22,083 nucleotides of DNA from positions 1 to 22,083 of the forward strand of contig DAOMZG010000093.1 in assembly GCA_035437945.1 (NCBI GenBank), in the 5' to 3' direction. A program made the translations under genes and the position numbers. The stretch is from UBA9464 sp003445095. GTDB taxonomy: Bacteria; Verrucomicrobiota; Verrucomicrobiia; Limisphaerales; UBA9464. The notes under the pieces were generated by a model. It was not told the DNA's origin. It searched no databases and was given only the letters and a program-made list of their open reading frames with translations. This document shows, piece after piece, positions 1 through 7,971 of the stretch (position 1 is the stretch's first letter; each line of letters starts with the position of its first letter).

Positions 1-5
1 AACCG

Positions 6-653
6 ATGATCCCGCAAGGAACCTTGGTCACCCTCGAACCCAGCCTTGCTGGCCCAGTCTTGGGCAGCTCATCAAGCCTACCGTGGGAAAGTGACCCGCG
101 CCAATTCGCTCGGTCGGATCCCGCAGGATTCTCCGGTCTCGCGTCGCGCGCGCTGCCACCGCCCCAATATCAGCTCGCCCAATGGACCGCCACCCCACGC
201 TGGTTGCCAGGTGCGTTGGATCCCACCCGGTTGGGCACAATTCCAACTTCGCCGATAATCCCACCTGCGCCTCTCAGCGTGCCCGCGCCACCTACGGCCG
301 CGGGTACACCGACACCGCTCGTTCTCAAAAATCAAACCGAGGCTTCTTTGAGCGGGGACTTGGCGAGCCGCGAATTTCGATCTTCCCATTCCCCGCTTTC
401 CGCGGTCACGGGAACCGATGTGCTGGCCCCAACGATCCTGGATCTCGTCGTCTCCCCGGGCGGTGCAGTAATTCTCACCCGGTTGGTTTCGACGAGCGGT
501 CAACGCGACGCCGACGCTATGGCCGTCGATTGGGCGCGCTCCTTGCAGTTCGCCGCCACCGGAGTCGACCCCAGTCCCGCGGCAAGTGATCCGGCGCAGT
601 GGATGACTGGCCAACTGGTGGTCCACTGGCGCGTGGAGCAAGGACTTCGTTAA
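6..653 (+). CDS. TonB C-terminal-like protein, probably 5'-truncated by window edge
   Basis: The last ~90 residues fit the TonB C-terminal fold by eye: a strand 'ILDLVVSPGGAVILTRLV', then 'STSGQRDADAMAVDWARSLQFA', then a closing strand 'GQLVVHWRV'. TonB-type domains contact outer-membrane receptors from the periplasm. Before it lies a Pro/Ala-rich stretch (about residues 75-105), as expected for a periplasm-spanning linker. No N-terminal membrane anchor is visible, and the frame stays open to the first base of the window, so the ATG at 6 is probably internal and the true start lies outside. The stop is only 3 bp before the next gene, so the two are probably co-transcribed. No TonB gene symbol is given because identity rests on a weak domain pattern. 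Confidence 0.6.
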   Translation: MIPQGTLVTLEPSLAGPVLGSSSSLPWESDPRQFARSDPAGFSGLASRALPPPQYQLAQWTATPRWLPGALDPTRLGTIPTSPIIPPAPLSVPAPPTAAGTPTPLVLKNQTEASLSGDLASREFRSSHSPLSAVTGTDVLAPTILDLVVSPGGAVILTRLVSTSGQRDADAMAVDWARSLQFAATGVDPSPAASDPAQWMTGQLVVHWRVEQGLR

Positions 654-656
654 ACC

Positions 657-881
657 ATGGCCCCGGAAAGACTGATTGCTCTGTGGACCCTCGGTCTTCT
701 CGGAGGCCTTGGGGTCGTCGCCTTGCGGACCGAACTCCAGCGTCGGCGTGTCGAGAGTGAAGTCTCGGAGGATCGCATTTTCCGCTGCGAAAATTGCAGC
801 CTCGTCTACACCGACGACTCGGACGTGGATCGATCTCGTTGCCCAAGTTGTGGCCGAACCAACGTTCCATTCGAGTTTTGA
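657..881 (+). CDS. Small membrane-anchored zinc-ribbon protein
   Basis: A 74-residue protein. Residues ~5-23 (LIALWTLGLLGGLGVVALR) form one hydrophobic segment followed by a basic stretch, so the C-terminus probably faces the cytoplasm. Residues ~43-72 hold two Cys pairs, 'CENC' and 'CPSCG', spaced like a rubredoxin-type zinc ribbon that binds one zinc ion. The ATG follows the upstream stop by 3 bp, which suggests translational coupling with the TonB-like gene. The function is unknown. Such short ribbons often act as structural or adaptor modules, but nothing here shows a partner. The 80 bp after it, before the convergent glycosyltransferase, hold no clear terminator. Confidence 0.7.
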   Translation: MAPERLIALWTLGLLGGLGVVALRTELQRRRVESEVSEDRIFRCENCSLVYTDDSDVDRSRCPSCGRTNVPFEF

Positions 882-961
882 GTTTTGAAACTGTGAGTGG
901 CATGAGCGGGAGGTACGGCTCTCCGGGTCGAACCAGCATTGGTAGCCTGCACCTTCCCGAC

Positions 962-1819
962 TCAACCTTCCGAATATCCAGGAGAAGCGGCGACGACTCG
1001 ACCTTCCCCATCCATTCGAGAAAGACCTCGAGCAGCAATGGTCCGGCGCTCTTGCCGTACTCGATCCAGCTCGTCATCCAGATGATCTCGTTCGCGACGT
1101 TTCACTTGGCGGTGGTGAAAATGAGCTTGCAACGCCGAAAACCAAGCGTTCCGGCAGCGAACGCCGGTGTGAAATAAACGAAAGGCCAGGTCAGAATCTT
1201 CCCGGCCCCAAACCCCATCGTAGAATTCGTCGAAGCCGTCCACCTTCAGAAAATCGTCTCGGCGAACGGCGAGGTTGCAGCCGCGAATGGATAGCTCGAG
1301 TTCCTTCGGGCGGGCTAGGACACGGCCGAGCGCCGGCCAATAAATCGAGTTCTTGCGGTTTCCGAGCCCGGCCAACCAAGGCCTCGGCCACCATCCCGGC
1401 TGGAGCCCCTCTCTAATTAGTTTCTCCGTGTAACTCTCCGGCAGAAAACACCGCTTCCCTTGTACAAACATCCCCTCGCCCGACAACCGCAGGTGATCGG
1501 CAATGAAGTGTCGATGCAACGCAGTGTCGTGGTCGATGAAGATAAGGACCGGCGCCATCGAATAGCGGACGCCAAGATTACGAACCCGGGACTGTCGAAA
1601 CCCGGCGTCCTCCTGCCAAACATGGCGCCAACGGGCTTCACTGGAGCACAAAGTCGCCCGCACCGCCTCAGCCGTGTCGGGCTTCGACCCGTCGTCCGCG
1701 ATGATCAGCTCAAACGCCGGCTCGCTCTGAGCCAAGGCAGATTTCAGCACCAACTGAAGGGCGGCCGGCCAGTTATACGTGCTGATAATCAATGCCGCCT
1801 TGGGCGGCTCCGTGCGCAT
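962..1819 (-). CDS. Family 2 glycosyltransferase (GT-A fold)
   Basis: This enzyme should transfer a sugar from a nucleotide-sugar donor to an envelope or exported glycan. The N-terminus has the GT2 strand 'AALIISTYNWPAALQLVL', then 'FELIIADDGS' and the metal-binding DxD-type motif 'FIDHD'. The C-terminal half carries 'GCNLAVRRDDFLKVDGFDE' and 'GREDSDLAFRL', the pattern of the galactosyltransferase-like C-terminal extension with its ED acid/base pair. I chose the ATG at 1819, just before the first strand. The frame is open to 1936, but the extra 39 residues are basic, unlike the family, and would leave no room for a promoter before the divergent deacetylase. Two sugar-related genes back to back suggest polysaccharide or LPS assembly. 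Acceptor and donor cannot be read from sequence. Confidence 0.85.
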   Translation of the reverse strand: MRTEPPKAALIISTYNWPAALQLVLKSALAQSEPAFELIIADDGSKPDTAEAVRATLCSSEARWRHVWQEDAGFRQSRVRNLGVRYSMAPVLIFIDHDTALHRHFIADHLRLSGEGMFVQGKRCFLPESYTEKLIREGLQPGWWPRPWLAGLGNRKNSIYWPALGRVLARPKELELSIRGCNLAVRRDDFLKVDGFDEFYDGVWGREDSDLAFRLFHTGVRCRNAWFSALQAHFHHRQVKRRERDHLDDELDRVRQERRTIAARGLSRMDGEGRVVAASPGYSEG

Positions 1820-1937
1820 GAGTTTGAGTTGGCGCACTTGCCGAACGCAGTGAAAAGCAAATTCCGATTTAAACCGGGTCTTTTCTCGCCAGCGCAATTG
1901 ATTCGGGCGAAATCTGCGCCTGGTCATCGCCACCACC

Positions 1938-2780
1938 TTGCCGCCATTATCTCATTCGACGAAGAGCGTGACTCCGTGTTCACCCACTACTGCATCCGAC
2001 GGTCACAACGACCCGCCGGCTGGATTCCCCGCGTGCTATACCACGCTGCGGCACTTCGCGCAGTGGTTCGAACGACACGGCGGGCCAATGCTGATGTATC
2101 ACAAACTCGGCCCCCGACCCGCTCGTGTTCGGATCAAAGGACTCTATGTGAGCTCGGCGCTCTTTCAGCGCCAGCTCCGGGAGCTGTCTGCCGCGGGGTT
2201 CCATTCCGTTCCAATTCACGAACTGACCCACTGTCACGAGCCAAAGCCGAAGTCGGTCGTGCTCACGTTTGATGACGGATTCGAAAACGTCCTGCGGTAC
2301 GGGTTGGAGCCGATGCGAGCTTGTGGCTTCCAGGCAATTCAGTTTTTGGTGGCCGATCTGCTCGGCAAGACCAACGAATGGGAGCAACGCCAAGGAGAAG
2401 TTGCCGAACGATTGATGGATGAGCCGCAAGTGCGCGAATGGCTGGCCGCCGGTCACGCGATCGGAGCTCACACCTGCACACATCCTCGGCTAACCCAAAT
2501 TCCACTCAAGGAGGCCCAGGAAGAAATTCGCGCGAGCAAGGCGAAGTTGGAAGACCGGTTCGGCGTAGCGATCCGTCACTTTTGTTACCCGTTTGGAGAC
2601 TACAACCAGGCGATTCGTGACGCGGTGCTGTCTGCCGGATTCGACACCGCCTGCACGACCAAGCCCGGGCTCTGCCGAGTCGATGGTGACCGACTTCAAT
2701 TGCGTCGCCTCACGGCTCGATATGCGTCCCTCAAGTGGGCGACCGTGGGACAGACGCTCCGCCGTTGGCTCCGCCGTTAG
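1938..2780 (+). CDS. Polysaccharide deacetylase (CE4/NodB domain)
   Basis: A NodB-homology deacetylase that removes N-acetyl groups from a polysaccharide. Motif 1 is 'VVLTFDDGF' with the catalytic Asp and metal Asp. Motif 2 is 'HTCTHPRL', the H-x3-H metal pair. Motif 3 is 'FCYPFGDYN'. The family opening 'MLMYHKLG' is at 2089, so that ATG or an upstream codon could be the real start; the stretch 1938-2088 encodes unremarkable sequence and may be leader DNA. No signal peptide is visible with either start, so the location is uncertain. It is divergent from the GT2 gene, and the 1820-1937 stretch probably holds the shared promoter. The substrate is unknown, but cell-envelope glycan is the likely context. 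Confidence 0.88.
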   Translation: MPPLSHSTKSVTPCSPTTASDGHNDPPAGFPACYTTLRHFAQWFERHGGPMLMYHKLGPRPARVRIKGLYVSSALFQRQLRELSAAGFHSVPIHELTHCHEPKPKSVVLTFDDGFENVLRYGLEPMRACGFQAIQFLVADLLGKTNEWEQRQGEVAERLMDEPQVREWLAAGHAIGAHTCTHPRLTQIPLKEAQEEIRASKAKLEDRFGVAIRHFCYPFGDYNQAIRDAVLSAGFDTACTTKPGLCRVDGDRLQLRRLTARYASLKWATVGQTLRRWLRR

Positions 2781-2936
2781 GTTCGGTCAAACGGTCTTTC
2801 TGTCAGACGGGCGCAAACCCAGCTCGCTCCGGCAGCTCAGTACCCGATGCCTTGGGCGCCCCTCGCTACTCAGGAGGTTGGCCCCACAACGCCTGAATAC
2901 CTTCCGCGACCGCTAGGTCTAGACGATGTTGACACG

Positions 2937-3473
2937 ATGTCAGTGAAACTTCGACAGCGCAGGTTGGTAGGCGTGGTCGTCCCAATAATTATCGGGGCCG
3001 CGTTGATGTGCCGCACTTCGATCCACCTCAGGCGATCCCACAAACCCGAGACAGCGGGCGTTCCACCGACAAATACGCGAGGCACTTCGTGGTTCGGCTA
3101 TGATCGAATTGCGACCGATATGGCGATTGAGTCTTTGACCGCGTCCACTCCCATGCCGTCGTTGCTCGGCGTGGTTCAACTTCAATCCTTCAAAGAACCC
3201 GTCGCCCGATTCACATCACGGCCGCCTGCCAACGAAATCGTCGGGCCAACCGCTCCCAGCTTCGAGTTAGCGGCCCAGTGGGGAGCGCAAGACCGGCTTC
3301 AGCGAAAGTCTGATATTTGGGACAAGTTTTGGCGGAACTGGGTGGACCCCCTTTTGACTGAATCGGACGGTTGGAGTTTCTATGATCCCACGGAAGATAG
3401 GCCGCGCGCCCCACTCCCCGTTAATCTTCCACGAGCGTTTGGCGCAGGTGTTCAATTCCGTGCTTCCTTCTAA
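2937..3473 (+). CDS. Hypothetical membrane-anchored or secreted protein
   Basis: I do not recognise this 178-residue protein. A basic N-terminus (SVKLRQRR) is followed by one hydrophobic segment at about residues 10-24 (VGVVVPIIIGAALMC), so it is probably inserted in or exported through the inner membrane. The rest is polar, with a Trp-rich patch 'WDKFWRNWVDPLL' and a C-terminus ending 'GAGVQFRASF'. A terminal Phe after alternating residues resembles the last strand of an outer-membrane protein, but the protein is too short for a barrel. The start is the ATG directly before the basic stretch; the frame continues upstream to 2847 with sequence unlike a leader. It converges on the PQQ-propeller gene with 13 bp between the stops. 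The 156 bp before it show no clear regulatory element. Confidence 0.5.
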   Translation: MSVKLRQRRLVGVVVPIIIGAALMCRTSIHLRRSHKPETAGVPPTNTRGTSWFGYDRIATDMAIESLTASTPMPSLLGVVQLQSFKEPVARFTSRPPANEIVGPTAPSFELAAQWGAQDRLQRKSDIWDKFWRNWVDPLLTESDGWSFYDPTEDRPRAPLPVNLPRAFGAGVQFRASF

Positions 3474-3486
3474 GAGCGAAGCACCT

Positions 3487-4839
3487 TTATTGCGGTTTGG
3501 ATTTTACCGCGATGAGTTTGGATCGAGTCCGGAAGAACAGTGTCCCGTCGGACAGCGCCGGGGTGGCGAGGCATGTTTCTCCGAGGGAGCTAAACGTCAG
3601 CACCGCAAACTGTGCCTTCGCCGGAACCACAAAAACGTTTCCTATTTCACTCACGAAAAACAAATTGCGTCCGTCGGAAACGGGCGACGCCGTGTAGCCC
3701 TGCCCGCCGCCGGAGGCTAGGCGCTCGCTGTACTTGATGACGCCGCTCATCGCGTCGAAGCAGGTGAGCACTCCCGAATCGGTGCAGCTCCAAAGCAAAT
3801 CGCCCACGACAATCGGAGTCTGCATATACCCCCCTTGCCGCCCCTGTGCCCACACGATTGAGGCATTGGTCTGGCCCGGGTCGGCTGGAGTGATGTCACC
3901 CGTCGCATTCGGCCGAATCGCGCGGACCGGGCGCCACCGACCATGCGCGCTCGTAAAGTAAATCAAGTCGTGAGCAAACACCGGCGTCGGCACCGGGATG
4001 TCCCCGCCTCCGTCGAGCCGCCACAGTTCCGACCCGGTTACGAAGTCATATCCACCCGTATGATGCCAACCGTTGACCGCAATTTGCGTCCTCCCGCCGG
4101 CTACCACGACTGTCGGAGTGCTCCAAGTCGGCACGTCGCGTCGCGGTGTTCGCCACAAATCCCGGCCATCAGTGGCATCGAACACTGCGAGAAAGGAATT
4201 AGTCTGCACATCGCATTGCACAATCACTTTGCCGTCGTACAAGACCGGGGAACTCGCGAACCCCCATTGAGCACTCGGGCTTTCGAAGTATCCGGAATCC
4301 ATCGGGCCGAGATCTTTTTTCCACAGAACTTTCCCGGCAGCATCAAAACACCAGAGGCCTTCGGAGCCAAACAAGGCTGCGATGCGTTGTCCGTCAGTGG
4401 CCGGAGTCGAGTTGCAATGCGTCGCCTTCGGATGCCGTTTCACTCGCGGAATTCCCGTGTGCGCAAGTTGATTCCACGTCACCGCCCCGGTCTCGCGATC
4501 TAATGCCAGCAAGCGCCACTCGTAGGTGTCGCGATCGTCGACTGACTCAATATCGCCATACAAACCAACCTTCAGAGCCTCCGCGCCCGGCTTCACCGCC
4601 GTCGCCACATAAACGCGATTTCCCCAGATGATCGGCGCGGCGTGAGCCAGTCCCGGGATGGGCGTTTGCCAAGCGATGTTCTGTCCGGTTTCGAGCTTCC
4701 ACTCGGTCGGCGCCGGCCGCGAATTATCCACACCGCTCGCGCTGGGGCCGCGGTATTGAGGCCAATTTGCGGCCAATGAGTGTCCTACCGCCATCACGAG
4801 AATTATCGCCCGTGCCCAAGAGCGTTGAATCGGGTGCAT
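3487..4839 (-). CDS. Secreted PQQ-binding-like beta-propeller protein
   Basis: A 450-residue exported protein. Residues 1-23 form a signal peptide (IILVMAVGHSLA, then a cleavage-like Ala-Ala-Asn). After it comes 'NWPQYRGPSASGV', the opening typical of Planctomycete/Verrucomicrobial PQQ-like propellers. Repeats of about 40-50 residues carry blade signatures such as 'GLWCFDAAGKVLWKKDLG', 'SFLAVFDATDGRDLWR' and 'GVLTCFDAMSGVIKYSERL', i.e. strands ending in Asp-x-x-x-Gly-x-x-x-Trp. BamB and quinoprotein dehydrogenases share the fold. No dehydrogenase partner or PQQ synthesis gene is nearby, so cofactor binding and enzymatic activity are unproven and a scaffold role is equally possible. It follows ubiE on the same strand after 99 bp, probably with its own promoter. 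Confidence 0.88.
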   Translation of the reverse strand: MHPIQRSWARAIILVMAVGHSLAANWPQYRGPSASGVDNSRPAPTEWKLETGQNIAWQTPIPGLAHAAPIIWGNRVYVATAVKPGAEALKVGLYGDIESVDDRDTYEWRLLALDRETGAVTWNQLAHTGIPRVKRHPKATHCNSTPATDGQRIAALFGSEGLWCFDAAGKVLWKKDLGPMDSGYFESPSAQWGFASSPVLYDGKVIVQCDVQTNSFLAVFDATDGRDLWRTPRRDVPTWSTPTVVVAGGRTQIAVNGWHHTGGYDFVTGSELWRLDGGGDIPVPTPVFAHDLIYFTSAHGRWRPVRAIRPNATGDITPADPGQTNASIVWAQGRQGGYMQTPIVVGDLLWSCTDSGVLTCFDAMSGVIKYSERLASGGGQGYTASPVSDGRNLFFVSEIGNVFVVPAKAQFAVLTFSSLGETCLATPALSDGTLFFRTRSKLIAVKSKPQ

Positions 4840-4938
4840 TGCGCCCTACGGACTACACTCCACTCCACGCCGGAGCAAGCACACTGCACCTTTCAAGATC
4901 AGCGGACCGCGAACACTCCGGTAGTTTTCCCCAGTTCC

Positions 4939-5655
4939 TCAACTCGCCTTGCGCGCCAAGTTGATCGCCATGATGCCGCCGAAAAGATTGAAGATACGCG
5001 TCTCCCCAAATCCCAGTTGTCGCAGGCCAGCATCGACTCCGCGTTGCGCGGGATAAGCAATCAATGAATCCAAGATGTATCCGTGAGTGTCCGCGTCGCC
5101 AAAGAACCAACGACCGAATCGGGGCACACCGTGGCGCAGATACTGGAAGTACAACCAACGCCACGCCGCGAGATCCGGTTTCCCAAAATCGAGCACGAGT
5201 AACCGCGCGCCCGGCTTGAGTACGCGCTTGAATTCTTTCAGTCCAGCTTCCCAATCGGCTAAATTGCGTAGTCCATAACTGATTGTGAGCACGTCAAAAC
5301 TCGAGTCCGAGAAAGGCAGAGCGAGCGCGTCGCCGCGAAGAAATCGGACCTGGGAACCCAATTTCGCACCGCGAGATCGCGCCACGGAGAGCATGGGTTC
5401 GCTAAAATCCACACCCGTCACCTCGGCACCGGCAGCCGCCATCTGGAAAGCGACATCTCCGGTACCACAGCACACATCAAGGGCTTGATCGCTTTGCTGA
5501 ATCTGCGCCAACCGGATCATGCGACGCTTCCACCACCGATGGAGCCCGAGGCTCTGGAGATCGTTGATGAGATCGTATCGGGGCGCGATCGTCGCGAATA
5601 GGTCGGCGACCCTGTCTGCGCGAGCATCACTCGGCACGTAATACTTCCCCGGCAC
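4939..5655 (-). CDS. ubiE: Demethylmenaquinone/ubiquinone C-methyltransferase UbiE/MenG
   Basis: A SAM-dependent methyltransferase performing the C-methylation step in menaquinone (or ubiquinone) synthesis. Visible motifs: 'FATIAPRYDLINDLQSLGL' at the N-terminus, motif I 'ALDVCCGTGDVAF', 'VTGVDFSEPMLSVAR', 'RFLRGDALALPFSDSSFDV', the family signature 'ISYGLRNLADW' and 'FKRVLKPGARLLVLDFGKP'. The frame reaches a TTG at 5781 but has no ATG before the domain; the extra N-terminal ~42 residues are not family-like. I give the GTG at 5655 (238 residues, the usual length). A second GTG at 5637 has a purine-rich GGGGAAG six bases upstream and is a serious alternative. It is divergent from the GT4 gene. 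No other quinone gene is in the window. Confidence 0.9.
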   Translation of the reverse strand: MPGKYYVPSDARADRVADLFATIAPRYDLINDLQSLGLHRWWKRRMIRLAQIQQSDQALDVCCGTGDVAFQMAAAGAEVTGVDFSEPMLSVARSRGAKLGSQVRFLRGDALALPFSDSSFDVLTISYGLRNLADWEAGLKEFKRVLKPGARLLVLDFGKPDLAAWRWLYFQYLRHGVPRFGRWFFGDADTHGYILDSLIAYPAQRGVDAGLRQLGFGETRIFNLFGGIMAINLARKAS

Positions 5656-5805
5656 GGGCCGAGGATAGCCCGACCAGAAAAATAAGGAATGGCGGTCACG
5701 CGCACTAGCGTTGAGAATGGCGGACGGGGCCGCGGGTCGTGTCCAACGCGGAACCCATTCGCCATTTACAACCCTGCTCAAGATTGAATTAGCTCGCTGA
5801 CTCGG

Positions 5806-7005
5806 ATGACGACGCCCCGCCGGCTACTGTTTGTTGACCGCTCCCGCACCGCGCTGGGTGGGCCCGAATTCAATCTGGTTGAGTTGCTAGCTTCTTCCTC
5901 CGCGCGATCCCGGTGGGAGACGTGCGTGGCCTGTCCACCCGGAAGCCTGCTCGAGGCCGCGCTCAACAAGGTGCCAGTGCCTCGACACGCCTATGGAATC
6001 CCGGCTGACGGAGGAAAGACTTCCCGGACTAGCGGTCGGTTTAGTCCTCTGGCCAAGCTCCGCGCCTGGCGTGAATTGGAGCCGGCCACCGACCGCCTCC
6101 ACGCCATCATTTCCGGGTTTCGGCCCGATGCCATTGTCTCGTGCACCAATGTAGACCATTTCGCGGCCGGGGCAGCGGCCGCGCGCTCTCACATCCCCAG
6201 CATCTGGTGGGTCAACGAAATCATCTCGAGTGATTTTCTGACCTGGCCGCTCCGCCGAATCTTCCGCAAACGGGCCAGCCAATGGGCCACTCGGTTGCTT
6301 CCGGTTTCCGACTTTGCTCGCTCGGCCTTGTTGCATGAAGGGATCCCGGCGGACCGCGTCACCACCGTGCACAATGGAATTCCGCTCGCTCGCTATCAAC
6401 GCTCCACTTCGACGCTCCTCCGTGATCGCCTCAGGTTAGCCCCGGGTGAACCGTTGATCGGGACCGTGGGCCGGCTGACTCCGTGGAAGGGGCAAGACTT
6501 TTTCCTCCGCTTGGCCAAGGAGTGGGCCGCCCAAGGCCGCGGGGGACGCTTCGTGATCGTCGGTCGTCCGTTCGCCGAAGACACGTCCTTCGAAACATCC
6601 CTCAAGAAATATGTTCGAGCTCATCGGCTGAGCTCACGCGTTCACTTTGTGGCGTTCCAAGCAGACCTCGCCGCAACCCTTTCGCAGCTCGATGTGTTGG
6701 TCCATTGTTCAACCAAGCCCGAACCGTTTGGACGTGTGATCATCGAGGCCATGTCCGTGAAAGTTCCGGTGATCGCTGCCAGGGCTGGTGGTGTCCCGGA
6801 GATTATCACCGCAGGGGTCAACGGAGGGTTAGCTAAGCCCGGCAGTGTGGAATCCTACATAGCCGAACTTACCGCTTTGCTCGGCGATCCCCGGAAGCGG
6901 GCCGCCTGGGCGGCCGCTGGGCGACGGACGGTGACCCAACGCTTCAGTCTTGATCGGGTATTCAACGATTTCGAACGCGTTCTCAGTGAAGTCACGGCGA
7001 AGTAA
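5806..7005 (+). CDS. Family 4 glycosyltransferase (GT-B fold)
   Basis: A 399-residue retaining glycosyltransferase, probably cytoplasmic or peripheral to the inner membrane. The N-terminal Rossmann domain has the 'ALGGPEFNLVELL' glycine loop. The linker region has 'LLPVSDFARSALL' and 'VTTVHNGIPLARY'. The C-terminal domain opens with 'IGTVGRLTPWKGQDFFLRLA' and 'FVIVGRPF', and contains the donor-binding EX7E motif (Glu306 and Glu314 in 'EPFGRVIIEAMSVKVPVIA') followed by 'AGGVPEII'. The ATG at 5806 directly precedes the first strand 'RRLLFVDRSR'. Its 3' end overlaps the convergent gene at 6992 by 14 bp. Together with the GT2 and deacetylase genes it suggests envelope polysaccharide synthesis, though it is separated from them by unrelated genes. 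Confidence 0.9.
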   Translation: MTTPRRLLFVDRSRTALGGPEFNLVELLASSSARSRWETCVACPPGSLLEAALNKVPVPRHAYGIPADGGKTSRTSGRFSPLAKLRAWRELEPATDRLHAIISGFRPDAIVSCTNVDHFAAGAAAARSHIPSIWWVNEIISSDFLTWPLRRIFRKRASQWATRLLPVSDFARSALLHEGIPADRVTTVHNGIPLARYQRSTSTLLRDRLRLAPGEPLIGTVGRLTPWKGQDFFLRLAKEWAAQGRGGRFVIVGRPFAEDTSFETSLKKYVRAHRLSSRVHFVAFQADLAATLSQLDVLVHCSTKPEPFGRVIIEAMSVKVPVIAARAGGVPEIITAGVNGGLAKPGSVESYIAELTALLGDPRKRAAWAAAGRRTVTQRFSLDRVFNDFERVLSEVTAK

Positions 7006-7816
7006 TTCGGAAAAAGCGCGGTTCGTCTCCCGTGGGTTCGGAGTGAGTCAACCCGGACATCCCACTGCTCACACTTTCCCAAGGTCCGGACAAAGACGTC
7101 GCACTCCAGACCGTACAGCTTGGACCCGAGAGTCCCGGCCACGACAAAGTCACTGTCCCCGCGTCGCCCGTAATCCCCAAAGGAATTCCCGGCGAAATTG
7201 ATTCCGCTGCGCTCCCCAGTATCGCTACGCGGTCAAATCGCCAAGTACCCGCCGAGCTGTACGAATTCGATCCATCCGCTTTCGGTTTCACACCCACGTA
7301 TTGGCCCTCTTCCGACATTTCGGAAACGATCCAGACAGCGACTTCCGAAGCGCCGCTGAGGCTAGCGTGCTGCGACAGGTCGAAGACGACATTCGTGAAG
7401 ACACTATCGCGGACGATCTCGAAGGCACCGGCATCCAATGCTTCCCCACCGTCGGCGGCAGCGAACACACGCAACCGTTTGCTGGCGGTTCCCGAGGCCC
7501 GGACTTCGAATCGAAAGCCCAGATTGCGCCAGCCCGTTGCGCTCGTGGTGAATTCAAGCCCAGCAGTGCGCGAACTCGTGCCTTGCGCGGGAAAGCCTTT
7601 CAGACTAATCGCGCCGTTGGGTATAGCCGGATCGTCCGAGCTGCCTTGAAAATTTGTTGAAACGACGCCGCCGAGTAAGCGGGCCAAACCTGACCCGGTG
7701 GAGGCGGCCAGTGATTCGGGATCGTTAAAGTTCCATTCGGCGATCACGGTGGTCCCGGGATCGGCGAGGGCGATGGTGCTGGTAAGCGCAGCCAGGATGA
7801 GAACGAGGGTTTTCAT
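6992..7816 (-). CDS. Secreted two-domain protein (jelly-roll-like plus C-terminal FFRI-type domain)
   Basis: A 274-residue exported protein of unknown function. The ATG at 7816 starts a clean signal peptide (MKTLVLILAALTSTIALA); the frame is open further upstream but that part is not leader-like. The mature N-terminus 'TVIAEWNFNDPESLAAS' and a beta-rich region to about residue 210 ('NLGFRFEVRASGTASKRLRV', 'FTNVVFDLSQHASL', 'WRFDRVAIL') resemble a carbohydrate-binding or concanavalin-like sandwich. The last ~60 residues ('GTVTLSWPGLSGPSCTVWSA ... RFFRITSP') match a domain common at the C-termini of Verrucomicrobial secreted proteins, with strands like 'SATSLSGPWESV'. No catalytic residues stand out. 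A perfect hairpin sits 14 bp before the start. Its 3' end overlaps the convergent GT4 gene. Confidence 0.72.
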   Translation of the reverse strand: MKTLVLILAALTSTIALADPGTTVIAEWNFNDPESLAASTGSGLARLLGGVVSTNFQGSSDDPAIPNGAISLKGFPAQGTSSRTAGLEFTTSATGWRNLGFRFEVRASGTASKRLRVFAAADGGEALDAGAFEIVRDSVFTNVVFDLSQHASLSGASEVAVWIVSEMSEEGQYVGVKPKADGSNSYSSAGTWRFDRVAILGSAAESISPGIPLGITGDAGTVTLSWPGLSGPSCTVWSATSLSGPWESVSSGMSGLTHSEPTGDEPRFFRITSP

Positions 7817-7830
7817 GTCAGTAGAATTCA

Positions 7831-7847
7831 GCGGATAGAATATCCGC
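7831..7847 (-). promoter_or_regulatory. Perfect hairpin/operator-like palindrome upstream of secreted protein gene
   Basis: GCGGATA-GAA-TATCCGC is a perfect 7-bp inverted repeat with a 3-base centre, ending 14 bp before the ATG at 7816. Transcribed, it would be a leader hairpin close to the ribosome binding region, where no clear Shine-Dalgarno sequence is visible. As DNA it could be a repressor half-site pair. Which of the two, if either, cannot be told from sequence. Confidence 0.4.
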
Positions 7848-7915
7848 GGAATAATGGCCGCCCTCGTCCCCGGTCCGGCCAATTGTTTCGGCTCGCGAAA
7901 AATCAGGAGCCTATG

Positions 7916-7951
7916 GGAGTACGGCGGCAAAGTCTTTGCCACGGCACTTCC
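7916..7951. repeat. REP-like imperfect palindrome, family member 1
   Basis: The stretch begins GGAGTACGGCGGCAAAG and ends CTTTGCCACGGCACTTCC, the two halves being near reverse complements around one central base. The inner GGCAAAG/CTTTGCC part (7926-7940) is perfect. The preceding CTATGG and the outer GGAGT-CGG are shared with the ends of the element at 15464-15578. It lies between the sugar isomerase stop and the next gene, where such repeats usually sit, and could also act as a weak transcription stop for the isomerase gene. Confidence 0.5.
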
Positions 7952-7971
7952 GAACGCGCTTCACGCCTCCG

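Noticed and set aside
78..965. 295-residue minus-strand frame opposite the TonB-like and zinc-ribbon genes
   Set aside because: Low-complexity Arg/Gly-rich sequence overlapping two genes with recognisable motifs.
1460..2272. 270-residue plus-strand frame across the GT2 and deacetylase genes
   Set aside because: Antisense to GT2 motifs and out of frame with the deacetylase catalytic motifs; no recognisable domain.
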